Shown: positions 7,708-14,072, numbered from the stretch's first letter. The stretch: DNA of 14,153 nt from Clostridia bacterium (GCA_017451975.1 JAFTNI010000080.1:1-14153); one strand, 5' to 3'. Notes: a model not told the origin generated them from the sequence alone. Translations and numbers: made by a program.

Positions 7708-7790
7708 GACGGCATCAGATATAGGCTATCCAAATCATTGTCAAAACAAGAAAAATTTAATCGTTTTTTGCTGTTTTCCGTTGAATATGT

Positions 7791-7811
7791 GCCCCAAAAG
7801 CACTTTGGGGC
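7791..7811. other. Perfect 8-bp hairpin GCCCCAAA/TTTGGGGC
   Basis: A perfect inverted repeat (arms 7791-7798 and 7804-7811, loop AGCAC) directly downstream, in the minus direction, of the mannosidase terminator. Neither strand has a T-run after it, so it is not a standard terminator by itself. It might protect the 3' end, act as a backup stop, or be a protein site upstream of the operon promoter. Confidence 0.5.
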
Positions 7812-7848
7812 AAAAACGGCACGTCCCTCTTAAAGAAGAACGTGCCGT
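7812..7848 (-). terminator. Rho-independent terminator of the alpha-mannosidase gene
   Basis: On the minus strand ACGGCACGT pairs with ACGTGCCGT (arms 7840-7848 and 7816-7824), a 9-bp GC-rich stem followed by TTTTTG. It begins 17 bp after the stop codon of the mannosidase gene, so it ends that transcript before the polysaccharide promoter. Confidence 0.8.
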
Positions 7849-7865
7849 GTTTATTATTTTGCAAA

Positions 7866-10800
7866 TCAGAAGGAAATGCGAACGGTTTTTATTTCAAACG
7901 CTCTGAAGGAAAGCGCTACTTCGCCTTCCGCCTCAGTAAGCTCCTCTTTCACGTTTTCGAGCATATCGCAGGAGTAAGCCTTGAAGCTCTTTCCGTAGGA
8001 AACGCGAAGCTTTGCGGGGGCTGCCGCCTTTTTGGATTCGTAAAGGCGAACGATTATATCACCGCTGCCGTCCTCTGCCTCTTTCACCGTGTCGATAATG
8101 ATATTATCGTTATCTACACCGAGGTAGCTTGCATCGAGCGTGCCGCCCGTAACAACGCGCGCGGGAACGTTGAGCGCATACGCTTCTTTAACCACGTCTG
8201 CGGAAGCGAAATCGCCCTCCCAAGCCGTGAACGCATACGTGAAGTTATGCACGCGGTTATCCGTGCGCAGGTCGGGGCAGGCACCCGAGCGAAGGAGCGT
8301 AAGCTCCATGCTGTTGCCGTTTACGGAAATACCGTATTTGCAATCGTTCATCACGGCAGCACCGTGGGAGTTATCCTTAAGCGCGGTGTAGCGATGGTTG
8401 CAAACCTCAAATCTTTCTTTATCGTAGAGTCTGGAACGGTGCGTGGGACGTTCAACGTAGCCGAACTGCATTTCGTTTATAGCGTTTTCCGCGTAAACGT
8501 CTACGGGGAAACCAACCTTAAGAAGCTTGTGAAGCTCCTTGAAATCAACTTCAGTTTCAAATTCTATTCTCTTGGAATCTTTTGCGAGGCGGATATACTG
8601 CGTATATGCGGAATCGAGCACCTTGCCCGTTACCTTGAGCACGGCTTCAATTCCGTCGCCCACAGGCTCTACGGTAATGTCGTATGCGCCCTCTATTTCC
8701 TGGTATACGTAGTTAGAATCTATATCCCAGCAGTCCCAACGTCTGGGAATATCCTTGAACACGCGCAGGCGGTTCATTGCGCCCGCGGCAAATTCCCTGC
8801 CGCTTTTCTTGAGCACGAAGGAGGTAACCTCGCCGCGCGCATTCACAACTGCGCGAACAAGGGAGTTTTCCAAGGCAAAGCCTTCCGCCGTTTCGGTAAT
8901 GGTTGCACCCTTTTTCGTTCTTCTGGCCTTGCTTGCGGGCACGAGCGAAACAGCGCCGCAGGAAGGAAGAGCCACAGAGGCTTTAAGCCCCTCTGCCGTG
9001 CTTTCCACGGCAACGTATTTGCCGTCTGCCGTAAGCGCGCCCTTTTCAAAGCCTTCGGGTAGGCTTACAAGCGCCTTTCTTTCAAAGCCGAGCGAGTTGA
9101 ACACCGTAACGGCAGCCGCATTTTCGCCGCCTGCAAGAAGCGCTTTCTGCGCTTTTGCAAGAAGCCCGCCCGCTTCGGTTATAACCTTATTGTGAAGCTT
9201 TTCCGCTTCAACGTATACTCTGCCTATGGAAGAACCGGGCAGAATATCGTGGAACTGGTTGAGAAGCACGTCTTTCCAAAGCGCTTCTGCCTCTGCCGCA
9301 GGGTATTCGCCGCCCGCAATAGCCGCGGGAACAGACCACATTTCAAGCTCGCGAAGCGCAAGCTCGCTCTTTCTGTTGCCCTTTTTAACTGCCGCCTGCG
9401 TTGTGTACGTACCCCTGTGCGCCGTGAAGTAAAGCTCGCCCACATACGTGTTTTTCGGCTTACCCTTCTGCTCTTCCATATCCTCGAAGAATTCCACAGG
9501 GTCTGCAATTTTTATTTTAACGCCGCCTTCAAGGTCTTTCTGGCGTATAGCATATTCTATATGGTCTCTTGTGGGGCCGCCGCCGCCGTCGCCGTAGCCG
9601 AAGGGGTAAAGGAAGGCATCGAGGTCGCGCGCCTGGCTTCTGTTTTTCCAAACCTCGTTTGCCTCTGTCGGGTGCGTGAAATATTCGTATCTTGTGGGAA
9701 GGAAGGAGGTTATTTCGGAACCGTCCTTGCCCTTCCATGTGAAGTAGTGGTAGGGGAACGGCTCGCCTTTGTTATACGACCAGAAAATTTTCTGTGTTAC
9801 AAGGTATTTAACGCCGCATTCGTTAAGAATCTGCGGCAGCGCCGCCGTGTAGCCGAACGTATCGGGCAGCCACAAAAGCTCGCTTTCCACGTCGAAAACT
9901 TCCTTGTAGTAGCGCTTGCCGTATATAAGCTGGCGAACAAGCGCTTCGCCGCCGGACATATTAGTATCCGGCTCTACCCACATAGCGCCATCGGCTATCC
10001 ATCTGCCCTCTTTCGCCGCTTTTTTAATGCGCTCGAAAAGCTCGGGGTAATGCTCGCGCACCATTTCGTAGCACGCGGGCTGGCTTACTATAAATTTATA
10101 ATCGGGGTATTCCTCAAGCAAGCGGAGCTGTGCTGCAAACGTGCGCGCCGTTTTTCTGTATGTTTCCGCAAGCGGCCAGCACCAGGCAAGGTCGAGGTGC
10201 GCGTTGCCTATAGCGTAGAAAACAGGCATTGTGGAGCCGTTAACAGCCGCCATAGCGGGGCGCAAAGCTTCGCGCGCCGCGCGGTAAGAGGCGTTTCTCT
10301 TTTCTCTGTCCTGCTCGAAATCCACTATTAGCGTGAATTCTTCAAGCGCATCGCATATTTTAGAGGCGCGGAGCGACGTGTCGTCAAGCACGCCGAGCAG
10401 CCTGTAGAGCGTGTCTACGTCCATATAAAGCTGGTAGGCTTCCTCGTTCCATATGCCGTACGTGCATTTACCGAGCGTTCTGCGCGCGCCCTCTTTAAGC
10501 GGATCCTTGAACTGCTCTCCGTCGGGGAGCACAGGGCCCGTGTAGCAGCCATATCCAGCAGTAGCGTAATAGTGGCCTGCATACGTTTCCATAAGAATAT
10601 CGTAGCGCTCGCCCGCCTTTGCATCACGCGTAAGGTAGTTATCCACCATATAGTGGTGGTCCTCGCCTATCCAGTCTGCGCGGTACGTGCCGAAAGCCTC
10701 GCCGTTAACGAATATGGTGGTTTCGCCGCCTGGCGCAAGGTTCATTACTATTCTTTCGCCCTTTGCCTCTTCGGGCAAGGTAACACTGCCCTTGAACCAG

Positions 10801-11000
10801 CAGTATTCCCACGTTTCGCCCCATGTATAGCCGGGTGCTACGGGCTCAAAATCGCCCGCGAGCGCCTCTTCGGGCGTGAGATATTCCTTCGTTTTGCGGG
10901 CAGTCCACGAAATTTCACCGATAGGATGGTAAAGCTCCTGCTTGAGCACTGCAAGCCAGTTCTCAATACGGACTTTCCACTCTGAATGCATAATATCCAT
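7866..11000 (-). CDS. Alpha-mannosidase, glycoside hydrolase family 38
   Basis: A 1044-aa protein that should remove alpha-linked mannose with a zinc-dependent, retaining mechanism. Residues 1-160 form a beta-rich region (GETWEYCWFKGSV at 61-73, APGGETTIFVNG at 89-100) as in cytosolic 2C1-like enzymes. The catalytic domain starts at FYAIGNAHLDLAWCWPLAE (261-279) with zinc ligands H268 and D270; the nucleophile is D380 in WLPDTFGYTAALPQIL, and H584 in NQFHDILPGSS completes the site. GYGDGGGGPT (468-477) and AHRGTYTTQA (527-536) are further family motifs. The rest is the GH38 C-terminal beta domain. There is no signal peptide, so it is probably cytoplasmic and acts on imported or recycled oligosaccharides. 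AAGGAGG seven bases before ATG fixes the start. It has its own promoter and terminator, so it is not part of the polysaccharide operon. Confidence 0.95.
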   Translation of the reverse strand: MDIMHSEWKVRIENWLAVLKQELYHPIGEISWTARKTKEYLTPEEALAGDFEPVAPGYTWGETWEYCWFKGSVTLPEEAKGERIVMNLAPGGETTIFVNGEAFGTYRADWIGEDHHYMVDNYLTRDAKAGERYDILMETYAGHYYATAGYGCYTGPVLPDGEQFKDPLKEGARRTLGKCTYGIWNEEAYQLYMDVDTLYRLLGVLDDTSLRASKICDALEEFTLIVDFEQDREKRNASYRAAREALRPAMAAVNGSTMPVFYAIGNAHLDLAWCWPLAETYRKTARTFAAQLRLLEEYPDYKFIVSQPACYEMVREHYPELFERIKKAAKEGRWIADGAMWVEPDTNMSGGEALVRQLIYGKRYYKEVFDVESELLWLPDTFGYTAALPQILNECGVKYLVTQKIFWSYNKGEPFPYHYFTWKGKDGSEITSFLPTRYEYFTHPTEANEVWKNRSQARDLDAFLYPFGYGDGGGGPTRDHIEYAIRQKDLEGGVKIKIADPVEFFEDMEEQKGKPKNTYVGELYFTAHRGTYTTQAAVKKGNRKSELALRELEMWSVPAAIAGGEYPAAEAEALWKDVLLNQFHDILPGSSIGRVYVEAEKLHNKVITEAGGLLAKAQKALLAGGENAAAVTVFNSLGFERKALVSLPEGFEKGALTADGKYVAVESTAEGLKASVALPSCGAVSLVPASKARRTKKGATITETAEGFALENSLVRAVVNARGEVTSFVLKKSGREFAAGAMNRLRVFKDIPRRWDCWDIDSNYVYQEIEGAYDITVEPVGDGIEAVLKVTGKVLDSAYTQYIRLAKDSKRIEFETEVDFKELHKLLKVGFPVDVYAENAINEMQFGYVERPTHRSRLYDKERFEVCNHRYTALKDNSHGAAVMNDCKYGISVNGNSMELTLLRSGACPDLRTDNRVHNFTYAFTAWEGDFASADVVKEAYALNVPARVVTGGTLDASYLGVDNDNIIIDTVKEAEDGSGDIIVRLYESKKAAAPAKLRVSYGKSFKAYSCDMLENVKEELTEAEGEVALSFRAFEIKTVRISF

Positions 11001-11093
11001 ATTTGTTCCTCCTTGATTTATGTAAACTCAAAAATTTTCTTTTCAAACGTGCGCAAAAAAGCAAGCGTTTTTCACGCACAATATACAAATATC

Positions 11094-11122
11094 ATTATAT
11101 CGCCGAAAGTGCAAAATGTCAA
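11094..11122 (-). promoter_or_regulatory. Consensus sigma-A promoter of the alpha-mannosidase gene
   Basis: TTGACA (11117-11122) and TATAAT (11094-11099) on the minus strand are perfect and 17 bp apart. The start would be near 11087, leaving an 87-nt leader. That leader holds a small GCGT/ACGC hairpin (11055-11067) followed by a T-rich run, and a wider GTGCG/CGCAC pairing (11049-11079 region). Confidence 0.85.
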
Positions 11123-11138
11123 GCACCGCACAAGCATA

Positions 11139-11834
11139 TCACGTTTTATTGCGTATTTCAATACCCAGGCTTTTTGCCAATTCTTCGAGATATTCCATAT
11201 GCGATTTTATATATTGGTGCGATTTCTGCCCTTCGTGCCCCTTGTATTCGCCCGCTTTGCTATTGTAATATTCGTTAAAAGTCCTTTGGGCTTCTTCCGC
11301 TTTGCCCATGCGGCCGTATATCATGGCGTTTTCAAGCAAAATGAGCCTGTGGTTCATTACGTCCATATTCGGGTAATATCTGCGCTTTTCAAGAATAGCT
11401 TCTCTGCTTTCAAGCACGCTGAAGCACGGGATAACGTAATCTTTTATCTGCCTTAATATATCGCTTAATATTTCTTCTTCACTAAGGTGCAGGTCGTAAG
11501 CTTTTTCCTCTCCGCCCTCCACTTCGCCGAGCCGCGCGCGTATGTTGCACTCATATTCGTGATAATACTTTTTTGCGCTTTCCTCGCACGCAAAGCTCCG
11601 CAGCATACATTCGGGCACGCGTATGCCGATATTCACCCACAAAACGTCGTAAACCCCTTTCGGCGGGCAACCTGTTTGAAAATTTATAACCTGAGAAATA
11701 TCTTCTCCCACAAATCTGTGCAGCGTGCGCCCGTGCTTTTTGAAGCCCAGCGGCTTCACCTCTGCATATACCGCATTTTCAATAGCGTCTACTATCTTTT
11801 TCGTATCGAGCTGTTTATCCTTTTCGAAAGCCAT
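11139..11834 (-). CDS. DUF4304-like protein of unknown function
   Basis: From ATG 11834 the protein has 231 residues. Residues 29-53 (LGFKKHGRTLHRFVGEDISQ, then VINFQ) match the pattern of DUF4304 proteins: a GFKKxGRT turn, an aromatic or basic strand and a VNFQ-like strand, followed here by WVNIGIRVP. The C-terminal third is helical (LLENAMIYGRMGKAEEAQRTFNEYY) and looks like a single TPR-type helical pair. No signal peptide or membrane span is seen, so it is probably cytoplasmic. DUF4304 has no settled function; members are often lone genes in Firmicutes. An in-frame TTG at 11858 would add eight residues, but AAGGGG five bases before ATG 11834 favours the later start. It has its own promoter and ends only 16 bp before the mannosidase -35 box, with no terminator between, so some read-through is likely. 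Confidence 0.72.
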   Translation of the reverse strand: MAFEKDKQLDTKKIVDAIENAVYAEVKPLGFKKHGRTLHRFVGEDISQVINFQTGCPPKGVYDVLWVNIGIRVPECMLRSFACEESAKKYYHEYECNIRARLGEVEGGEEKAYDLHLSEEEILSDILRQIKDYVIPCFSVLESREAILEKRRYYPNMDVMNHRLILLENAMIYGRMGKAEEAQRTFNEYYNSKAGEYKGHEGQKSHQYIKSHMEYLEELAKSLGIEIRNKT

Positions 11835-11889
11835 AAATACCCCTTTTTCATCGCGCAAGCGCCATATAGAAGGCGCGTTTTTTAATTAA

Positions 11890-11918
11890 ATTATATCATA
11901 CAGCGCATTTTTTTACAA
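11890..11918 (-). promoter_or_regulatory. Promoter of the DUF4304-like gene
   Basis: On the minus strand TTGTAA (11913-11918) and a perfect TATAAT (11890-11895) are 17 bp apart. The start would be near 11883, about 50 bases before the ATG. A GCGCC/GGCGC inverted repeat lies in that leader (about 11859-11876). Confidence 0.65.
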
Positions 11919-11969
11919 GTATACGGCGCAAAATACGGCAAAGCACCGCTGTTTCTTACCCGATAAAAC

Positions 11970-12017
11970 AGAACCGCAGAAGAGATACAAGTAGCCGTAT
12001 CATGTTCTGCGGTTTTT
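11970..12017. terminator. Bipartite hairpin, probable bidirectional terminator
   Basis: AACCGCAGAA (11972-11981) pairs perfectly with TTCTGCGGTT (12005-12014); inside it GATAC (11984-11988) pairs with GTATC (11997-12001). On the plus strand the stem ends in TTTTT, on the minus strand it is followed by CTGTTTTATC. It would stop minus-strand reading from the ORF at 12062 before the DUF4304 promoter, and also plus-strand reading. Confidence 0.6.
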
Positions 12018-12061
12018 ATGAACTATACCATATGCTGTAGCCGTATGTTTGCCTTCAGCGT

Positions 12062-12325
12062 TTATCTTTCATTTCTTTCAATTTGGTTTTTCGCAAAAAG
12101 ATATTTGTCAAGGTCGGATAAAACACCTATCCAATACTCGCATTCTTCTGAATAATCGAATTCCTCCTCGTTTTCCCAATCCTCAATAATATCGGGAAAT
12201 ATAATCGAAGGCTCGTTTTCAATTATCTCATACAGAGGTTCTTTCACACCCGTGCTGAACGGAAGTTCCAAATAGTACGCATCGTCATGGTCCCATTCAG
12301 AGCAAGCGTATACGATGCTCTGCAA
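12062..12325 (-). CDS. Hypothetical acidic small protein, possibly a 5'-truncated remnant
   Basis: An open frame of 87 codons with a coding-like composition: very acidic (EDWENEEEFDYSEECEYW at about 49-66) and rich in aromatic residues, ending YLFAKNQIERNER. I do not recognise a family; short acidic proteins of this look include immunity proteins, which is only a guess. There is no in-frame ATG or GTG near the start. The first possible codon is TTG (12325), with no ribosome site, and an in-frame TAG lies four codons upstream (12338-12340). It may therefore be the C-terminal end of a broken gene. It is AT-richer than the genes to its left, lies 45 bp before a hairpin, and is divergent from the XRE regulator. 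Confidence 0.4.
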   Translation of the reverse strand: MQSIVYACSEWDHDDAYYLELPFSTGVKEPLYEIIENEPSIIFPDIIEDWENEEEFDYSEECEYWIGVLSDLDKYLFAKNQIERNER

Positions 12326-12364
12326 ATCACAGCATGACTATACTTTATCTCCACAAATGATTCG

Positions 12365-12392
12365 TTGAAATATCTGAATAATTTGATATAAT
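12365..12392 (+). promoter_or_regulatory. Promoter of the XRE-type regulator
   Basis: TTGAAA (12365-12370) and a perfect TATAAT (12387-12392) with 16 bp between. Start near 12399, which puts the palindrome at 12401-12412 at the very beginning of the transcript. Confidence 0.7.
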
Positions 12393-12400
12393 AGAATTAC

Positions 12401-12412
12401 AAAAGCGCTTTT
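12401..12412. promoter_or_regulatory. Perfect palindrome AAAAGCGCTTTT, operator candidate
   Basis: A 12-bp perfect palindrome right after the -10 box and about 12 bases before the ribosome binding site of the HTH gene. XRE-type regulators commonly bind such sites and repress themselves; that use here is inference. Confidence 0.5.
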
Positions 12413-12436
12413 GAATACATTTGGGAGGACAAATAT

Positions 12437-13489
12437 ATGTCTATTGGATCTACCATCAAATATCTACGTCATGAAAAAGATGTTACGCAGGAACAACTTG
12501 CGGAATATCTCGGAATCACTTCGCGAGCAATTTCACAATGGGAATGTGAACGAACCGTTCCTGATGTTTATATGTTGCCTACAATCGCGGATTACTTCAA
12601 TGTTTCTATCGATTACCTTTTTCATTCAGATAAAGATGAATACGAGAAAGCAGTTAAAGAATATGAAGCAAAGTATTATGAGCTATGGCATGAAAATAAG
12701 AAAAACGATCTCTTAGAGGTAATGAAAGAAGCTATTACTCGATATCCGACAGAATACAGTTTGCTCGTACGTTATTTGAATGTAATGAATTGGTGTGCAT
12801 CTGATTCTGATTGTGCACTCGCTATGAAAAATGAAGCCATTTCTGTATATGAGCGTATTACTTCGCATTGTACTATCGACAGTATTCGTATGTGGGCGAA
12901 AAAGATTATGATTGCTTATTATCAAAAACTCAGTTCCATTGAGAATAGTGGAATCACACTTTGCGATGCCGAAAAAATCCAAAGCGAAATGCCGTTAATG
13001 CAAAACACCCGTGATTACATGTCTTGTTTTTTGTATACCGGCAAAGAAAGACACACCGCAAGTCAAGCAGCCATTGCAGAAATGTCCACTATGATAACAA
13101 ATGTTATCTTTGGAAATTATGTATACAATCCGATTTATTCACTTGAAGACAGGATTTATGCATTGGAAACTGTTTTAAAAATAAACGATAGTCTTTATGA
13201 AAATGGCGGTTATGGGAAAAACACCGGTAACATAGCTTATGTTATGATGCGCCTTGGTTGCTTATATCATGAAAATGGCGAGTATGAGAAAGCAAAAAGA
13301 TCCCTTCAGAAAAGCCTTGTACTCGCAAAAGAAGTCGATGCAACACAAAATACCTTCATTTGCAAAAATGGTCTGATGAAAGGATTTTCCATCGAAAAAG
13401 AAAAAACGCCTCAACTCTCTGCGACACCGTTGTATGATACGCTCGAAAGCTTTATAGTTAAACACAAAAAAATCGAGATTTTGTCGTAA
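12437..13489 (+). CDS. XRE-family transcriptional regulator with C-terminal TPR-like domain
   Basis: A 350-aa protein. Residues 6-61 form a HTH_3 domain: IKYLRHEKDVTQEQLAEYLG, then ITSRAISQWE as the recognition helix and VPDVYMLPTIADYFNVSIDY as the closing part, so it binds DNA. The rest is all-helical, with a clear TPR-like unit at 264-300 (GNIAYVMMRLGCLYHENGEY and onward) and weaker repeats before it (about 70-260). This domain order occurs in peptide-sensing regulators but also in many orphan Firmicute XRE proteins. The start follows GGGAGG at eight bases. It is the only plus-strand gene in the window and is noticeably more AT-rich than the polysaccharide genes, which suggests a separate origin. 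It has its own promoter with a palindrome, so self-repression is plausible. Targets and any signal are unknown. Confidence 0.9.
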   Translation: MSIGSTIKYLRHEKDVTQEQLAEYLGITSRAISQWECERTVPDVYMLPTIADYFNVSIDYLFHSDKDEYEKAVKEYEAKYYELWHENKKNDLLEVMKEAITRYPTEYSLLVRYLNVMNWCASDSDCALAMKNEAISVYERITSHCTIDSIRMWAKKIMIAYYQKLSSIENSGITLCDAEKIQSEMPLMQNTRDYMSCFLYTGKERHTASQAAIAEMSTMITNVIFGNYVYNPIYSLEDRIYALETVLKINDSLYENGGYGKNTGNIAYVMMRLGCLYHENGEYEKAKRSLQKSLVLAKEVDATQNTFICKNGLMKGFSIEKEKTPQLSATPLYDTLESFIVKHKKIEILS

Positions 13490-13499
13490 ATACCTCGGA

Positions 13500-13601
13500 A
13501 TGGTGATATTTCATTATTACCGCGAAGGAAAATGTAAAGTGAATTTTTCAGTTACTCATAAATATGTTAAATATTTGGTGCATTCTACAGCAAGAAAATA
13601 G
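13500..13601 (+). CDS. Possible 33-aa small ORF downstream of the regulator
   Basis: ATG at 13500, ten bases after the regulator's stop, opens a 33-codon frame ending TAG before the terminator. The product is basic and begins MVIFHYYREGKCKVNF. There is no good ribosome site (only CGGA touching the ATG) and no convincing signal peptide. It is listed because small ORFs right after HTH-TPR regulators can encode signal peptides; the chance of a spurious frame is high. Confidence 0.2.
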   Translation: MVIFHYYREGKCKVNFSVTHKYVKYLVHSTARK

Positions 13602-13618
13602 CCTTTAATAAAAAAGAT

Positions 13619-13682
13619 TTTTTTGCTCTGAACAAAGCAAAAAACACCTGATGATTTGTAACCAAAAATCAGGTGTTTTTTT
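13619..13682. terminator. Strong bidirectional terminator (two overlapping hairpins)
   Basis: A perfect 13-bp stem AAAAACACCTGAT/ATCAGGTGTTTTT (13640-13652 and 13668-13680) with T-runs on both strands. It ends the regulator transcript on the plus strand and would also end a tRNA transcript arriving on the minus strand. An upstream stem TTTTTTGCT/AGCAAAAAA (13619-13627 and 13636-13644) shares bases with it, so the two cannot form together. Confidence 0.88.
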
Positions 13683-13686
13683 AAAC

Positions 13687-13745
13687 TGGCGGAGGCAGAG
13701 GGATTCGCCCCCGTGCGCTTTTCAGGCGCAAACTGTTTTCAAGGC
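13687..13745 (-). pseudogene. tRNA-Ser-like 3' fragment (anticodon loop to CCA), possible attachment site
   Basis: Read on the minus strand: an anticodon-loop match CTTGAAA (UGA, Ser; 13738-13744), a long variable arm GCGC-loop-GCGC (13715-13729), a T-arm GGGGG-CGAAT-CCCTC and the acceptor strand TGCCTCC with discriminator G and encoded CCA (13687-13697). A long variable arm and G at position 73 are typical of tRNA-Ser. The T-loop is two bases short (CGAAT where TTCGAAT is expected) and no matching GGAGGCA 5' half lies upstream; the D-arm side does not fold. So it is not a working tRNA gene. Fragments like this arise when an element integrates into a tRNA gene and copies its 3' end. Confidence 0.6.
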
Positions 13746-13801
13746 ACAATCACCAGTCGGAAAATGACGGATTTTGCGCGAAGATAACAGATGATAAAAG
13801 A

Positions 13802-13843
13802 AGCTGAAACCCCAGTGTTTACAAGGGTTTTCGGCTCTTTTTT
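13802..13843 (+). terminator. Terminator-like hairpin
   Basis: AGCTGAAACCC (13802-13812) pairs with GGGTTTTCGGCT (13825-13836) with one bulged T and one G-T pair, then C and six T on the plus strand. On the minus strand it is followed by TCTTTTATC, a weaker stop. There is no plus-strand gene just upstream, so it may serve the minus-strand transcript from the promoter at 13983. Confidence 0.55.
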
Positions 13844-13883
13844 GTTCGAACCTCGAAAAATCCTTGCGTCGTAAAGCACATCG

Positions 13884-13918
13884 ATTTCTAAAAAATTTTT
13901 AGAAATTGTTTTAGAAAT
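13884..13918. repeat. 11-bp inverted repeat plus third half-site (TTTTAGAAAT)
   Basis: ATTTCTAAAAA (13884-13894) and TTTTTAGAAAT (13896-13906) are perfect arms around one base; TTTTAGAAAT recurs at 13909-13918, twelve bases after the previous copy. Such clusters are typical of repressor or recombinase arm sites; it could also fold as an RNA hairpin. Confidence 0.6.
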
Positions 13919-13982
13919 GCACCCCCGTTTGTGTGGATGTTGTTGCCGTGTGTCAAGGACAGCCACTTGCTTTTCTGCTGAT

Positions 13983-14011
13983 ATTATAGCATAGAATCGG
14001 GAAATCTTCAA
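13983..14011 (-). promoter_or_regulatory. Putative minus-strand promoter within an inverted repeat
   Basis: TTGAAG (14006-14011) and a perfect TATAAT (13983-13988) on the minus strand, 17 bp apart, start near 13976. The -35 box overlaps the CAAGTGG arm (14009-14015), and the partner arm CCACTTG (13963-13969) lies just past the start. No coding gene follows, so it may drive a short RNA. Confidence 0.5.
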
Positions 14012-14072
14012 GTGGGTTTCGGTATATAAGGCGAACAATAATTTTGACGAGGTGCTTCCCTCCTTACCCCCT

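Larger units (their letters stand above)
13746..14072. other. Non-coding, structured region, likely end of an integrated element
   Basis: No credible gene is seen. The region holds the hairpin at 13802-13843, an inverted repeat with an extra half-site at 13884-13918, a minus-strand promoter at 13983-14011 and a flanking CCACTTG/CAAGTGG pair (13963-13969 and 14009-14015). A minus-strand open frame of 118 codons (13739-14095) crosses all of these and the tRNA fragment, so I do not accept it as a gene. Confidence 0.4.

Noticed and set aside
7723..7744. Second promoter for the polysaccharide operon (TTGACA at 7739-7744 with TATATC downstream)
   Set aside because: The spacing is only 15 bp and the -10 box is poor; the perfect promoter at 7679-7707 explains transcription better.
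7842..10331. Long plus-strand open frames (7842-9062 and 9192-10331)
   Set aside because: They are antisense to the GH38 gene, which has all catalytic residues in one uninterrupted frame.
13687..13760. A functional tRNA-Ser gene
   Set aside because: The 5' acceptor and D-arm halves are missing and the T-loop is two bases short.
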